The notes under the pieces: model-generated
The model's input: the letters and a program-made list of their open reading frames with translations, nothing else
Told to the model about the DNA's origin: nothing
Database searches by the model: none
Translations under genes and position numbers: made by a program
Source of the DNA: Bacteroides mediterraneensis
GTDB lineage: Bacteria > Bacteroidota > Bacteroidia > Bacteroidales > Bacteroidaceae
Reading direction: 5' to 3'
Assembly: GCF_900128455.1 (NCBI RefSeq)
Contig: NZ_LT635783.1
Coordinates: forward strand, 902,823 to 966,822
DNA length: 64,000 nucleotides
In this document: positions 39,400 through 48,189 of the stretch, piece after piece
How the letters are laid out: each line of letters starts with the position of its first letter
Numbering within the stretch: the first letter of the stretch is position 1

Positions 39400-41463
39400 A
39401 TGAAAAAACATATAGGAATATTATCAATCAGTGTGTTACTTCTGGGAGGATTGACGGCTTGCAATGATTTCCTCGACAGAGAACCTTTGGATAAAGTGAC
39501 TCCGGAAGTATTTTTTTCTTCCGAAGATGATCTTGCCTCATATACCATCAACTGTTATAGTTTCCAGACGGTGACGAGCGCGTATGGAAGTAATCTGTTC
39601 GGAGTGGACAGTCATACGGACAATCAGGCAGGGACTGGGATTCCGGCCTACTGGATACCGGGACAGAAACAGGTGGCAGCCAATGTGGGTGGCTGGAAAT
39701 GGGAAGGAATACGTGCCTGCAATTATTTCTTCGACAATGTGCTTCCGAAAGAGGGAGATATAGTGGGGGCGCCAGGCAATATCCGCCATTATATTGGAGA
39801 GATGTATGTATTGCGGGCATATAAATATTTTGATATGCTGAAAACGTTCGGCGACTTGCCCATCATCGATAAGGCGTTGCCAGACGACAGGGAGATTCTG
39901 CTGAAGGCCAGTGTGAGACGTCCCCGTCATAAGGTGGCCGAGTTCATTATCAACGATTTGAAGGAAGCCGAAAAGCGATTGCTGGAAACGCCTCCGGGCG
40001 GGAAAAACCGAATCAGCCGCAATGTGGCTTATCTGTTGCATAGCCGTGTGGCACTTTATGAAGCTACATGGGAAAAATATCATGCAGGTACGGCTTTCGT
40101 GCCGGGAGGTAAAGGATGGCCTGGAAAAGACAGTGAGGGTTACGATGCCGCAAAATCGATTGCTTATTTCTTGGATGAGGCGATTGCGGCAGCTCAAGTG
40201 GTCGGTGACAAGATGGTAGATAAACTTGCCAAGAACACGGAAACGCCGGAAGGTATGGATGTAAACTTAAGTTCCATCAATCCATACTATACGATGTTCT
40301 GTGACGAGAATATGGAAGGTTACGAGGAGGTGCTGATGTGGAAAAAGTTCGACCTCGGTTTGGGTATAGTGAACAATCTCCAGATGGAACTGTGCCGTAA
40401 CGGTGCCGGTACGGGATGGACCCGAGGAATGGTCAATTCGTTTCTGATGAAAAACGGCTTGCCGATTTATGATTCTAAGTCTGGGTATGACAAGAAATGG
40501 GAAGACCAGGGGGTGAACGCTACTTTGAAGGACAGGGATTCCCGTATCGTGATTTTCACGAAGAAACCTTATGATTTTGAGGCAGAAAAATATGGGATGA
40601 ATGGCAACAGATATGTCAGTGCTTCGGGTAAGGTTCTGGCAAAAGGTGATGTGAACTATTATACTTCTGCCGGAAAAGAGGATACCTGTAAGATTGACTA
40701 TATTTTTGGTACCAACATAGCGATGGCTCCTACCGGTTATATCGTGAAAAAGGGAAAACATTATTCCTATCTGATGGCACTGAACCATGCAAACGGTACG
40801 TCTGGAGGTATTGTGTTCCGTGGGGCGGAGGCTTTGCTAAACTATATGGAAGCTTATTATGAGAAGCATACGTCGTTAGACGATCGGGCAAAGCGATATT
40901 GGAAAGCCTTGAGAACACGTGCTGGCATTAAAGCTGAATATATGGTGACGAATGCTGCAACCAAAATGGAGGAAGAAGCCAAAGGAGACTGGGCGGCTTA
41001 TTCTCATGGGAAATTGTTGAGCGATGTGACGCTTTATAATATCCGTCGCGAACGTCGTAATGAATTGTGCGCGGAAGCGTTCAGATGGGATGATTTGAAG
41101 CGCTGGAGAGCAATGGACCAGTTGTGTGACCATCCTTATGTCATAGAGGGGGCCAAGTTTTGGGGTACGATTTACAATAACAACAAGGCTTTGATGGAAA
41201 AATGCATTGTGGATGCAGCGAAAGGAAACATGTCTTCCAAGGATTTAAGTGATTACATTTGTCCTTATCAGAAGGTGACAGCCAACAATTCCATTGCCAA
41301 GCAGGGTGGTTTTCTGTTTTCCAAGGCTCAATACCTTGAACCCATCGGGGCGGCGGCATTTCGTCAGACGGCAGTCGACCCGGATAATTTCTCTTCTTCT
41401 GTCATTTATCAGAATCCGGGATGGAAGATTGAGGCTAGTACGGGAGCACAGCCTGTAGAATAA
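39400..41463 (+). CDS. SusD/RagB surface lipoprotein
   Basis: A 687-residue SusD-type lipoprotein that caps the SusC channel and binds the ligand. The lipobox cysteine is C21 in LLGGLTACNDFLDREPLD. Typical SusD features are DFLDREPLDKVTPEVFFSSE, MYVLRAYKYFDMLKTFGDLP, LLHSRVALYEATWEKYH and RRERRNELCAEAFRWDDLKRW. It is longer than average. The C-terminus ends QNPGWKIEASTGAQPVE, close to the usual QNPGW end. It is the partner of the SusC gene just upstream; the ligand is unknown. Confidence 0.93.
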   Translation: MKKHIGILSISVLLLGGLTACNDFLDREPLDKVTPEVFFSSEDDLASYTINCYSFQTVTSAYGSNLFGVDSHTDNQAGTGIPAYWIPGQKQVAANVGGWKWEGIRACNYFFDNVLPKEGDIVGAPGNIRHYIGEMYVLRAYKYFDMLKTFGDLPIIDKALPDDREILLKASVRRPRHKVAEFIINDLKEAEKRLLETPPGGKNRISRNVAYLLHSRVALYEATWEKYHAGTAFVPGGKGWPGKDSEGYDAAKSIAYFLDEAIAAAQVVGDKMVDKLAKNTETPEGMDVNLSSINPYYTMFCDENMEGYEEVLMWKKFDLGLGIVNNLQMELCRNGAGTGWTRGMVNSFLMKNGLPIYDSKSGYDKKWEDQGVNATLKDRDSRIVIFTKKPYDFEAEKYGMNGNRYVSASGKVLAKGDVNYYTSAGKEDTCKIDYIFGTNIAMAPTGYIVKKGKHYSYLMALNHANGTSGGIVFRGAEALLNYMEAYYEKHTSLDDRAKRYWKALRTRAGIKAEYMVTNAATKMEEEAKGDWAAYSHGKLLSDVTLYNIRRERRNELCAEAFRWDDLKRWRAMDQLCDHPYVIEGAKFWGTIYNNNKALMEKCIVDAAKGNMSSKDLSDYICPYQKVTANNSIAKQGGFLFSKAQYLEPIGAAAFRQTAVDPDNFSSSVIYQNPGWKIEASTGAQPVE

Positions 41464-41488
41464 AAAGATACTTGAATTTTGCTGATGA

Positions 41489-41553
41489 ACTGCGGATAGG
41501 GCGGAAGTGACAGCTTACAAAGGTTGTCTTTCCGCAATATCCGCAGTTTTTTA
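41489..41553 (+). terminator. Intrinsic terminator after the first SusCD operon
   Basis: ACTGCGGATA (41489-41498) pairs exactly with TATCCGCAGT (41538-41547), with GCGGAA/TTCCGC pairing further in, and a T run follows. Confidence 0.85.
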
Positions 41554-41657
41554 TATCTTCGGATGGACTTGGAATTGGTTTATCGGGGGTGCGCTTGCAA
41601 ATACAAGATTTTCTTGATATCTTGCAGAGAATATGGAATTAAATCTTTCTGCAGATA

Positions 41658-42329
41658 GTGATGAGGAAACAGAAACTGCGTAGATGCTTGATTATCGGAG
41701 TCATTTGGGGGTGCGTCGGATGGCTGCTGCCAGTTCGTACGTATGCGGTGGCACATGGAGAGTTTGCCGCATGGACGGGCGTGCGGGTAGACTGGCAGAT
41801 GAACCGGTATTGGAAGTTCAGAGGCACCTTTCAGGCAAGAACCCAGCAGGGATTGAAAGAGATGGAACGGGAACGGCTGAATGTGGGGGTGAACTGTCGG
41901 GTGCTTCCGCTGATGCAGTTGAAAGGCTATTACGAATTGCAGTACCGTGACCGTGGAAAGGCGGGATGGAAAATCGGCCATCGCTATCAGGCAGGTTTTG
42001 TGGTGTCCGGTCCTGTGGGAGACCTTAAGCTGGGCTGGAGGGAGCTTTTCCAGCATACGTTTATCGGAGGAGGAAAGGAAGCACAACTTCGTTCGCGGCT
42101 GCAGGCTGAATATGCCCCCCAAGAATGTATTCTGCATCCTTATTTCTCGGTAGAGTCGTTTCAGCCGGTAGGTGGCGGGGCTTTCTTTTCGCTGCCGCGT
42201 GTCCGCTATCGTCCAGGAGTACGTTGGGGGTTGTCACGGAAAACGGCCTTGGATGTATATTACTGCCGGCAGTACGATGTGAAGCGGTGTCTGAATGTAA
42301 TGGGAATCAATTTGGAAATAAAATTATAA
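41658..42329 (+). CDS. DUF2490 protein, probable outer-membrane barrel
   Basis: A 223-residue exported protein with a signal-like start (CLIIGVIWGCVGWLLPVRTYA). The mature region is built of short amphipathic strands with many Trp, Tyr and Arg (YWKFRGTFQARTQQG, RLNVGVNCRVLPLMQLKGYY, YRPGVRWGLSRKTALDVYYC). It resembles the DUF2490 family of predicted outer-membrane barrels. The function is unknown. The nitroreductase gene begins 14 bases after its stop, so they may share a transcript. Confidence 0.72.
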   Translation: MMRKQKLRRCLIIGVIWGCVGWLLPVRTYAVAHGEFAAWTGVRVDWQMNRYWKFRGTFQARTQQGLKEMERERLNVGVNCRVLPLMQLKGYYELQYRDRGKAGWKIGHRYQAGFVVSGPVGDLKLGWRELFQHTFIGGGKEAQLRSRLQAEYAPQECILHPYFSVESFQPVGGGAFFSLPRVRYRPGVRWGLSRKTALDVYYCRQYDVKRCLNVMGINLEIKL

Positions 42330-42342
42330 AGGAATTATCGAG

Positions 42343-42846
42343 ATGAATTTTTTGGAACTGGTAAAACAACGTCATTCCGTGCGGAGTTATGAACCTCGTG
42401 CGGTAGAGAAAGAAAAACTGGATTATGTGATGGAATGTGTGCGGATGGCTCCTTCGGCCGTGAATTTTCAGCCGTGGAAGTTTGCGGTGGTGACCGATGA
42501 GCCTCGGTTGTCGCAGCTGAAAAAGGCTTATCCGAGAGAATGGATATCCAATGTGCCTTGCCTCATTGTGGCGTGTGTCAATCACGAGGAATCATGGCAT
42601 CGCAAGTCGGACGGGAAAGACCATGCCGACATTGACGTGGCTATTGCTGTGGAGCACCTTTGCCTGGCAGCCACAGAGCAGGGACTGGGCACCTGCTGGG
42701 TATGCAATTTTGACGTACCTCTTTGCCGGGAAGTGCTTCAGTTGCCTGCCCATATAGAGCCTGCGGTACTGATTCCGATGGGCTATTCTGCCGAACAGGA
42801 AATGTCAGCTAAGAAGCGCAAATCGTTGGATGAGATTTTATTTTGA
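42343..42846 (+). CDS. Small nitroreductase-family flavoprotein
   Basis: A 167-residue FMN-binding reductase. It begins LELVKQRHSVRSYEPRAVE, the usual phosphate-binding start (R-x-S-x-R). MAPSAVNFQPWKF follows, and VAIAVEHLCLAATEQGLGTCW with IPMGYSAEQE ends it. At 167 residues it belongs to the short members of the family. It would use NAD(P)H to reduce a quinone, nitro compound or similar; the natural substrate is unknown. Confidence 0.9.
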   Translation: MNFLELVKQRHSVRSYEPRAVEKEKLDYVMECVRMAPSAVNFQPWKFAVVTDEPRLSQLKKAYPREWISNVPCLIVACVNHEESWHRKSDGKDHADIDVAIAVEHLCLAATEQGLGTCWVCNFDVPLCREVLQLPAHIEPAVLIPMGYSAEQEMSAKKRKSLDEILF

Positions 42847-42921
42847 TAGTAATATGGTAGGTTTGTAAACAAAATATCAAATATTTAACGAGTTTTAGCT
42901 ACAAAATTTGATTGAAATTTC

Positions 42922-42969
42922 TACTTTTGGGACGCTCTTTGGAACTTGGTTTTCTGAAGAGCGCCTTTT
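42922..42969 (+). promoter_or_regulatory. -7 box followed by a terminator-like hairpin before oadG
   Basis: TACTTTTG at 42922-42929 matches TAnnTTTG. Directly after it, GACGCTCTT and AAGAGCGCC can pair and a run of five T follows at 42965-42969. The hairpin may end nitroreductase transcripts, or act as an attenuator if the box is used. The 13-mer ACGCTCTTTGGAA in it recurs after oadB (46429-46441). Confidence 0.5.
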
Positions 42970-42994
42970 TATATACATTCAAATTAGTTGAAAA

Positions 42995-43252
42995 ATGGAA
43001 AACTTTGAACTGGGATTATTGCTGATGGTGGTTGGAATGGTCACTGTCTTCGTAATTCTGCTCATCGTTATCTGGTTAAGCCAACTTCTGATTTCCATTG
43101 TCAATAAAGTAGCTCCAGAGGAAGCTCCGAAAAAGAAAAACACTTCATCGGGAGCATCTACTGATGCAGGTGCGATGGATGCCATCAAGGCAGCCGTCGA
43201 CATTTTGACAGCCGGAAAAGGCCAGGTAATAAAAGTAGAAAAGTTGCAGTAG
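42995..43252 (+). CDS. oadG: Sodium-pumping decarboxylase gamma subunit
   Basis: An 85-residue OadG-type subunit. One membrane helix (GLLLMVVGMVTVFVILLIVI) is followed by a short cytoplasmic tail rich in Pro, Lys and Ala. It anchors the alpha subunit to the beta subunit. It is the first gene of an oadG-oadA-oadB operon; oadA starts 28 bases later. Confidence 0.9.
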   Translation: MENFELGLLLMVVGMVTVFVILLIVIWLSQLLISIVNKVAPEEAPKKKNTSSGASTDAGAMDAIKAAVDILTAGKGQVIKVEKLQ

Positions 43253-43280
43253 TCCGTTAGAAAAACACGCATGTAGAATC

Positions 43281-45137
43281 ATGGAACAGAAAGAAGTCAA
43301 ATTTAGTTTGGTTTTCCGCGATATGTGGCAGAGTGCCGGAAAATACGTACCGCGTGTAGACCAGTTGGTAAAGGTAGCCCCAGCCATTATTGAAATGGGG
43401 TGTTTTGCCCGTGTAGAGACAAACGGGGGAGGTTTTGAACAAGTTAACCTGTTATTCGGGGAGAATCCGAACAAGGCTGTCCGAGAGTGGACGAAGCCTT
43501 TTCACGAGGCCGGCATTCAGACGCACATGCTCGACCGTGCGCTGAACGGTTTGCGAATGAGTCCGGTGCCTGCCGATGTACGAAAATTGTTCTATAAGGT
43601 CAAGAAAGCACAAGGAACGGACATCACCCGTACGTTCTGCGGACTGAACGATGTGCGCAACATTATCCCTTCTATCGGCTATGCACACGATGCCGGCATG
43701 ATTTCACAATGCTGTCTTTGCATCACTTATTCTCCTATTCATACCGTGGAATATTACCTGGATATGGCCAAGAAACTGATTGATGCAGGATGCGATGAAA
43801 TCTGTATCAAGGATATGGCTGGTATCGGCCGTCCGGTGTTCTTGGGTAAATTGGTGGCCGGCATCAAGAAAATCAAGGATATTACGATTCAGTATCACTC
43901 ACATGCGGGACCCGGTTTCAACATGGCTTCTATTCTGGAAGTCTGCAAGGCCGGTTGTGATTACGTGGATGTAGGTATGGATCCGTTGTCTTGGGGAACC
44001 GGACATGCGGATGTCATCAGTGTGCAGGCCATGCTGAAGGATGCGGGCTTCAAGGTGCCGGAAATCAACATGCAGGCTTATATGAAGGTGCGCTCGCTGA
44101 TTCAGGAATTCATGGACGACTTCCTGGGCTTGTACATCAGTCCGAGAAACCGCTTGATGAACTCTCTGCTCATCGGACCGGGACTGCCGGGCGGTATGAT
44201 GGGTAGCTTGATGGCCGACCTGGATACCAACTTGGAATCTATCAACAAATACAAGGCAAAACGGAACCTGCCGTTCATGACACAGGATGAACTGCTGATT
44301 AAGCTGTTCGATGAAGTGGCTTACGTATGGCCGCGTGTCGGTTATCCGTGTCTGGTCACTCCGTTCAGCCAGTATGTGAAGAACCTGGCCATGATGAACG
44401 TCATCCAGATGGAAAAAGGCAAGGAACGCTGGGGCATGATTGCCGATGATATCTGGGACATGATTTTGGGTAAGGCCGGACAGCTTCCGGGCAAACTGGC
44501 TCCTGAAATCGTGGAAAAGGCAGAACGCGAAGGCCGTAAGTTCTTTACGGGCAACCCGCAGGACAACTATCCTGACCAGCTGGAGAAATACCGCCAGATG
44601 ATGTGGGAAAAGAAATGGGAGACCGGACAGGACGACGAGGAACTCTTCGAATATGCCATGCATCCGGCTCAGTATGAAGCCTACAAGAGCGGAAAGGCCA
44701 AGGCCGACTTCCTGGAGGATGTGAAGAAGCGTCGTGAAGCCAAGGAAGAAGTTCACATGGCCAACGACCAGACTAAGGTCTTGACGGTAGACGTCAACGG
44801 TCAGGCCTATCGGGTAACGGTAGCCTTTGGTGATGTCAATCCGGCCAAACTGGGTGCTCAGGCAGGTGCGGAAGCCGCTCCGGCTGCACAGGTACCGGCC
44901 GGCGAAGGAAAGGAAATCCTCTCTCCGCTGGAAGGTAAGTTCTTCCTGACAAAGGGTGCGCAGGAAACACCGGTGAAAGTGGGTGACAAGGTAAATAAAG
45001 GTGACGTGATTTGCTACGTGGAGGCAATGAAGACTTACAATGCCATCCGTGCAGAATTCAGTGGAACGGTGACCGCCATTTGTGTAAATTCCGGTGATTC
45101 CGTATCAGAAGATGACGTATTAATGAAGATTTTGTGA
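43281..45137 (+). CDS. oadA: Biotin-dependent carboxyltransferase/decarboxylase alpha subunit (OadA-like)
   Basis: A 618-residue OadA-type subunit. It moves a carboxyl group from a keto acid to biotin. The carboxyltransferase barrel carries probable metal ligands D14 (FRDMWQS), K177 (CIKDMAGIG) and H206/H208 (YHSHAGPG). A PYC/OADA-type domain covers roughly residues 300-470. An Ala/Pro linker and a biotinyl domain follow, with biotinylated lysine K584 in VEAMKTY. The substrate pocket is unusual: the common RDAHQS is RDMWQS, FDALND is FCGLND, and the HSHATTG loop is HSHAGPG. The overall family is sure; oxaloacetate as substrate is likely but not certain. Confidence 0.88.
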   Translation: MEQKEVKFSLVFRDMWQSAGKYVPRVDQLVKVAPAIIEMGCFARVETNGGGFEQVNLLFGENPNKAVREWTKPFHEAGIQTHMLDRALNGLRMSPVPADVRKLFYKVKKAQGTDITRTFCGLNDVRNIIPSIGYAHDAGMISQCCLCITYSPIHTVEYYLDMAKKLIDAGCDEICIKDMAGIGRPVFLGKLVAGIKKIKDITIQYHSHAGPGFNMASILEVCKAGCDYVDVGMDPLSWGTGHADVISVQAMLKDAGFKVPEINMQAYMKVRSLIQEFMDDFLGLYISPRNRLMNSLLIGPGLPGGMMGSLMADLDTNLESINKYKAKRNLPFMTQDELLIKLFDEVAYVWPRVGYPCLVTPFSQYVKNLAMMNVIQMEKGKERWGMIADDIWDMILGKAGQLPGKLAPEIVEKAEREGRKFFTGNPQDNYPDQLEKYRQMMWEKKWETGQDDEELFEYAMHPAQYEAYKSGKAKADFLEDVKKRREAKEEVHMANDQTKVLTVDVNGQAYRVTVAFGDVNPAKLGAQAGAEAAPAAQVPAGEGKEILSPLEGKFFLTKGAQETPVKVGDKVNKGDVICYVEAMKTYNAIRAEFSGTVTAICVNSGDSVSEDDVLMKIL

Positions 45138-46372
45138 TGGAAGAGATATTAGAAAGATTATATGATATGACCGCTTTCAGCAACATTGCTGCTGACCCGC
45201 GGTTTCTCATCATGTATGCCATCGCTTTCGTCCTGCTCTATCTGGGTATCAAGAAACAGTATGAACCGCTGTTGCTGGTGCCCATCGCTTTCGGTGTGTT
45301 GCTGGCCAACTTCCCGGGAGGCGACATGGGGGTTGTGCAGGCCGATGAGAACGGAATGGTCATGGTGAACGGTGTGATGAAGAACATCTGGGAAATGCCG
45401 CTGCATGAGATTGCGCACGACCTGGGACTGATGAACTTCATTTATTATATGTTGATTAAGACGGGATTCCTGCCCCCGATTATTTTCATGGGTGTGGGTG
45501 CGCTGACCGACTTTGGTCCGATGTTGCGTAATCTTCGTCTTTCTATTTTCGGCGCGGCTGCCCAGCTGGGTATTTTTGCCGTACTGCTGGTTTCTATTCT
45601 GATGGGCTTCACTCCGAAGGAGGCTGCCTCTCTGGGTATCATCGGAGGTGCCGACGGTCCGACTGCCATCTTTACGACCATTAAGCTGGCTCCGCACTTG
45701 CTGGGCCCGATTGCCATTGCGGCTTATTCCTACATGGCCTTGGTACCGGTCATCGTACCGTTGGTGGTACGTATCTGGTGTACGAAGAAGGAGCTGTCCA
45801 TCAACATGAAGGAACAGGAAAAGAAATATCCTTCGAAGACGGAAATCAAGAACCTGCGGGTACTGAAAATCATTTTCCCGATTGCATGTACCACGATTGT
45901 GGCCTTGTTCGTACCGAGTGCAGTGCCTTTGATTGGTATGCTGATGTTCGGTAACCTGGTGAAGGAAATCGGTAGTAACACTTCCCGTTTGTTTGATGCC
46001 GCTTCCAACAGCATCATGAATGCAGCTACCATCTTCCTGGGAATCTCCGTGGGTGCGACCATGACGACCGACGCCTTCCTGAACTGGACAACCATCGGTA
46101 TCGTGGTGGGTGGTTTCCTGGCATTTGCCTTGTCAATCTCAGGTGGTATCTTGTTTGTGAAGGTGGTCAACCTCTTCACCAAGAAGAAAATCAATCCGCT
46201 GATTGGAGCTACCGGATTGAGTGCCGTGCCGATGGCCAGCCGTGTAGCCAATGAAATTGCCTTGAAATACGATCCGAAGAACCATGTGTTGCAATACTGC
46301 ATGGCAAGTAACATTTCCGGTGTAATCGGTTCAGCTGTAGCTGCAGGTGTGCTGATTTCCTTCCTCGGATAA
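45137..46372 (+). CDS. oadB: Sodium-pumping decarboxylase beta subunit
   Basis: A 411-residue membrane subunit that decarboxylates carboxybiotin and pumps sodium out. Hallmarks are FIYYMLIKTGFLPPIIFMGV, TDFGPMLRNLRLSIFGAAAQ, IIGGADGPTAIF and the conserved NAATIFLGISVGATM. The C-terminal part has GLSAVPMASRVANEIA. ATG at 45137 overlaps the oadA stop as TGATG, a sign of translational coupling; the GTG at 45134 is less likely. A strong terminator follows. Confidence 0.94.
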   Translation: MEEILERLYDMTAFSNIAADPRFLIMYAIAFVLLYLGIKKQYEPLLLVPIAFGVLLANFPGGDMGVVQADENGMVMVNGVMKNIWEMPLHEIAHDLGLMNFIYYMLIKTGFLPPIIFMGVGALTDFGPMLRNLRLSIFGAAAQLGIFAVLLVSILMGFTPKEAASLGIIGGADGPTAIFTTIKLAPHLLGPIAIAAYSYMALVPVIVPLVVRIWCTKKELSINMKEQEKKYPSKTEIKNLRVLKIIFPIACTTIVALFVPSAVPLIGMLMFGNLVKEIGSNTSRLFDAASNSIMNAATIFLGISVGATMTTDAFLNWTTIGIVVGGFLAFALSISGGILFVKVVNLFTKKKINPLIGATGLSAVPMASRVANEIALKYDPKNHVLQYCMASNISGVIGSAVAAGVLISFLG

Positions 46373-46400
46373 ATAGAACAGGATTCTGGTTATAGACGAG

Positions 46401-46449
46401 ATTCCAAAGAGTGCGACAGAAAAAACGCTCTTTGGAATCTTTTTTTGTC
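46401..46449 (+). terminator. Intrinsic terminator after oadB
   Basis: GATTCCAAAGAG (from 46400) pairs exactly with CTCTTTGGAATC, followed by seven T residues. Confidence 0.85.
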
Positions 46450-46539
46450 ATTCTGTTTCATTTTTTTAGTAGATTTTTTCTTACTCAGCAAACTATTTCC
46501 CATTTTTGCAAAAAACACAAGAATGACTTAATTCAACGT

Positions 46540-48189
46540 ATGAAAGCTAACCTTTTTAACCTGTATCTGATTTTTTCCTTGTTGTTCGTTTCTTGTCAAA
46601 AAGAAGTGGAAATAGTTCCGTTTGAGAATGTCACGCAAAGTGTCACGTTGCCGTCGGTGGAAGGGAAGGAAGCTTCCATCTCATTTACGTGTTCGGGTAC
46701 GTGGAATGTAACTACGGATGCCACATGGCTGACTCTTTCTCCCCTTTCCGGAGGAGCAGGAGAAAGAAAAGTGACGGTCAGGGTGGTTTCGGAGAATAAC
46801 TCCAACCAGCTGCGGGAGACTAAAGTGAAACTGACATCCGGAGATGCGGTTTATGAGGTTTCCGTTTCTCAGGAAGTGGGCGATTATGTGTTGCCCGAAC
46901 AAGGGGAGTATCTGGCGAAGGTGGATGGAGAAAGTCTTGTCATCCGCTTCGAATCGAATGTAGAGATGAAAAATTTGCGGATATATACTCCTTCTGAGCC
47001 CGAGAACTGGTTGCGGAAAGAAATATCGACCCGGGCAGTTCCGGCGGGAAAGCATGAGGTTGTATTGAATGTGGCTCCCAATAAAGGAGGGATGTCTCGT
47101 TCAGCTTATTTGCTGTTTATGAAAGAAGCCAGTGGGACTCAGAAGAAGCTGGCTACTGTCAAGATTTCTCAACTGGGCGGTCAGGTGCTGGAGTCGGTAG
47201 ATTTTTCAGCGGATGGGAAAGTGGACATTTTGCAAAGACACACAGAAGGTAAAGGCATACCGGTTGTCTTGATGGGAGATGGATTTGTGGACCAGGAGAT
47301 AGCGGACGGCATTTACCGTAAGGTGATGGAAACGGCAATGGAGAATTTGTTTTCTGAAGAACCGATAAAGTCGCTTAGGGCTTATTTTGATGTGTTTATG
47401 GTTCAGGCTGTGTCCGAAAACAATGATTTCGGAATGGGGTATCAAACGGCATTCAGCTGTAGGTTGGCAGGAGGAAAAGCTGCGACGATTACAGGAGACG
47501 ACAGCTCTGTACAGGTTTATGTGGGCAAGGCACTGAAGCAAACGGAAAAGAAAAACTGTCTGGCAGTGGTTGTACTCAACACTTCGGCTTATGCGGGAAC
47601 CACCTATTTCGGCTATCAGGATGAGAAAGGACGGTTTGTGGAGTTTGCTGTTGCCTATTGTCCGGTGGTTGAAGACTTGAAAAGTGAATCTTTCCGCCGG
47701 GTCTTGGTGCACGAGGCGATAGGCCATGGTCTTGGAAAGTTGGAGGATGAATATGTTTATCCGGAGAAAGGCAGTATTTCTACGCTTGAAAAGCAGAAGA
47801 TAAAGACTATGCAGGCCAATGGCTGGTCGCAGAATGTGGGTTTTACGGAGGTAGCTGATTCGGTGTGCTGGGCTCCATTCCTGAAGGATACCCGTTACCA
47901 GAACGATGCGCTTGGAGTGTATGAGGGGGGATGTACTTATCCTAAAGGAGTTTATCGTTCGTCGGATGACAGCATGATGAATTCAACGGCATGCGGGTTT
48001 AACGCTCCTTCCCGCAAGGCTCTTTATGACAAGGTGATGAAGCTGGGAAAAGAAATGGAACAGGTGGCTTGGGAGGATTTTGTGACGTTCGACAGGTCGC
48101 ATCTTCCGGAAAAGAAGGCTACCCGTTCGGCACAGGCTGTGGAGCGTCTGGCTCGTCCGGTGTGGACTGGGGACAAACTCCAGTATTAG
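46540..48189 (+). CDS. Lipoprotein with BACON-like domains and M64 peptidase
   Basis: A 549-residue lipoprotein (lipobox C19 in FSLLFVSCQKE). Two BACON-like beta domains cover about residues 25-110 and 115-215. The first shows SISFTCSGTWNVTTDATWLTLSP. The M64-type metallopeptidase domain fills about 220-520, with HEAIGH at 391-396, GLGKLEDEY after it and MMNSTACGFNAPSRKAL later. The zinc motif has one extra residue (H-E-x-x-G-H). ATG at 46540 is chosen as the start of the signal peptide. Related proteins digest host or dietary glycoproteins at the cell surface; the target is unknown. Its stop overlaps that of the convergent recQ. Confidence 0.88.
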   Translation: MKANLFNLYLIFSLLFVSCQKEVEIVPFENVTQSVTLPSVEGKEASISFTCSGTWNVTTDATWLTLSPLSGGAGERKVTVRVVSENNSNQLRETKVKLTSGDAVYEVSVSQEVGDYVLPEQGEYLAKVDGESLVIRFESNVEMKNLRIYTPSEPENWLRKEISTRAVPAGKHEVVLNVAPNKGGMSRSAYLLFMKEASGTQKKLATVKISQLGGQVLESVDFSADGKVDILQRHTEGKGIPVVLMGDGFVDQEIADGIYRKVMETAMENLFSEEPIKSLRAYFDVFMVQAVSENNDFGMGYQTAFSCRLAGGKAATITGDDSSVQVYVGKALKQTEKKNCLAVVVLNTSAYAGTTYFGYQDEKGRFVEFAVAYCPVVEDLKSESFRRVLVHEAIGHGLGKLEDEYVYPEKGSISTLEKQKIKTMQANGWSQNVGFTEVADSVCWAPFLKDTRYQNDALGVYEGGCTYPKGVYRSSDDSMMNSTACGFNAPSRKALYDKVMKLGKEMEQVAWEDFVTFDRSHLPEKKATRSAQAVERLARPVWTGDKLQY

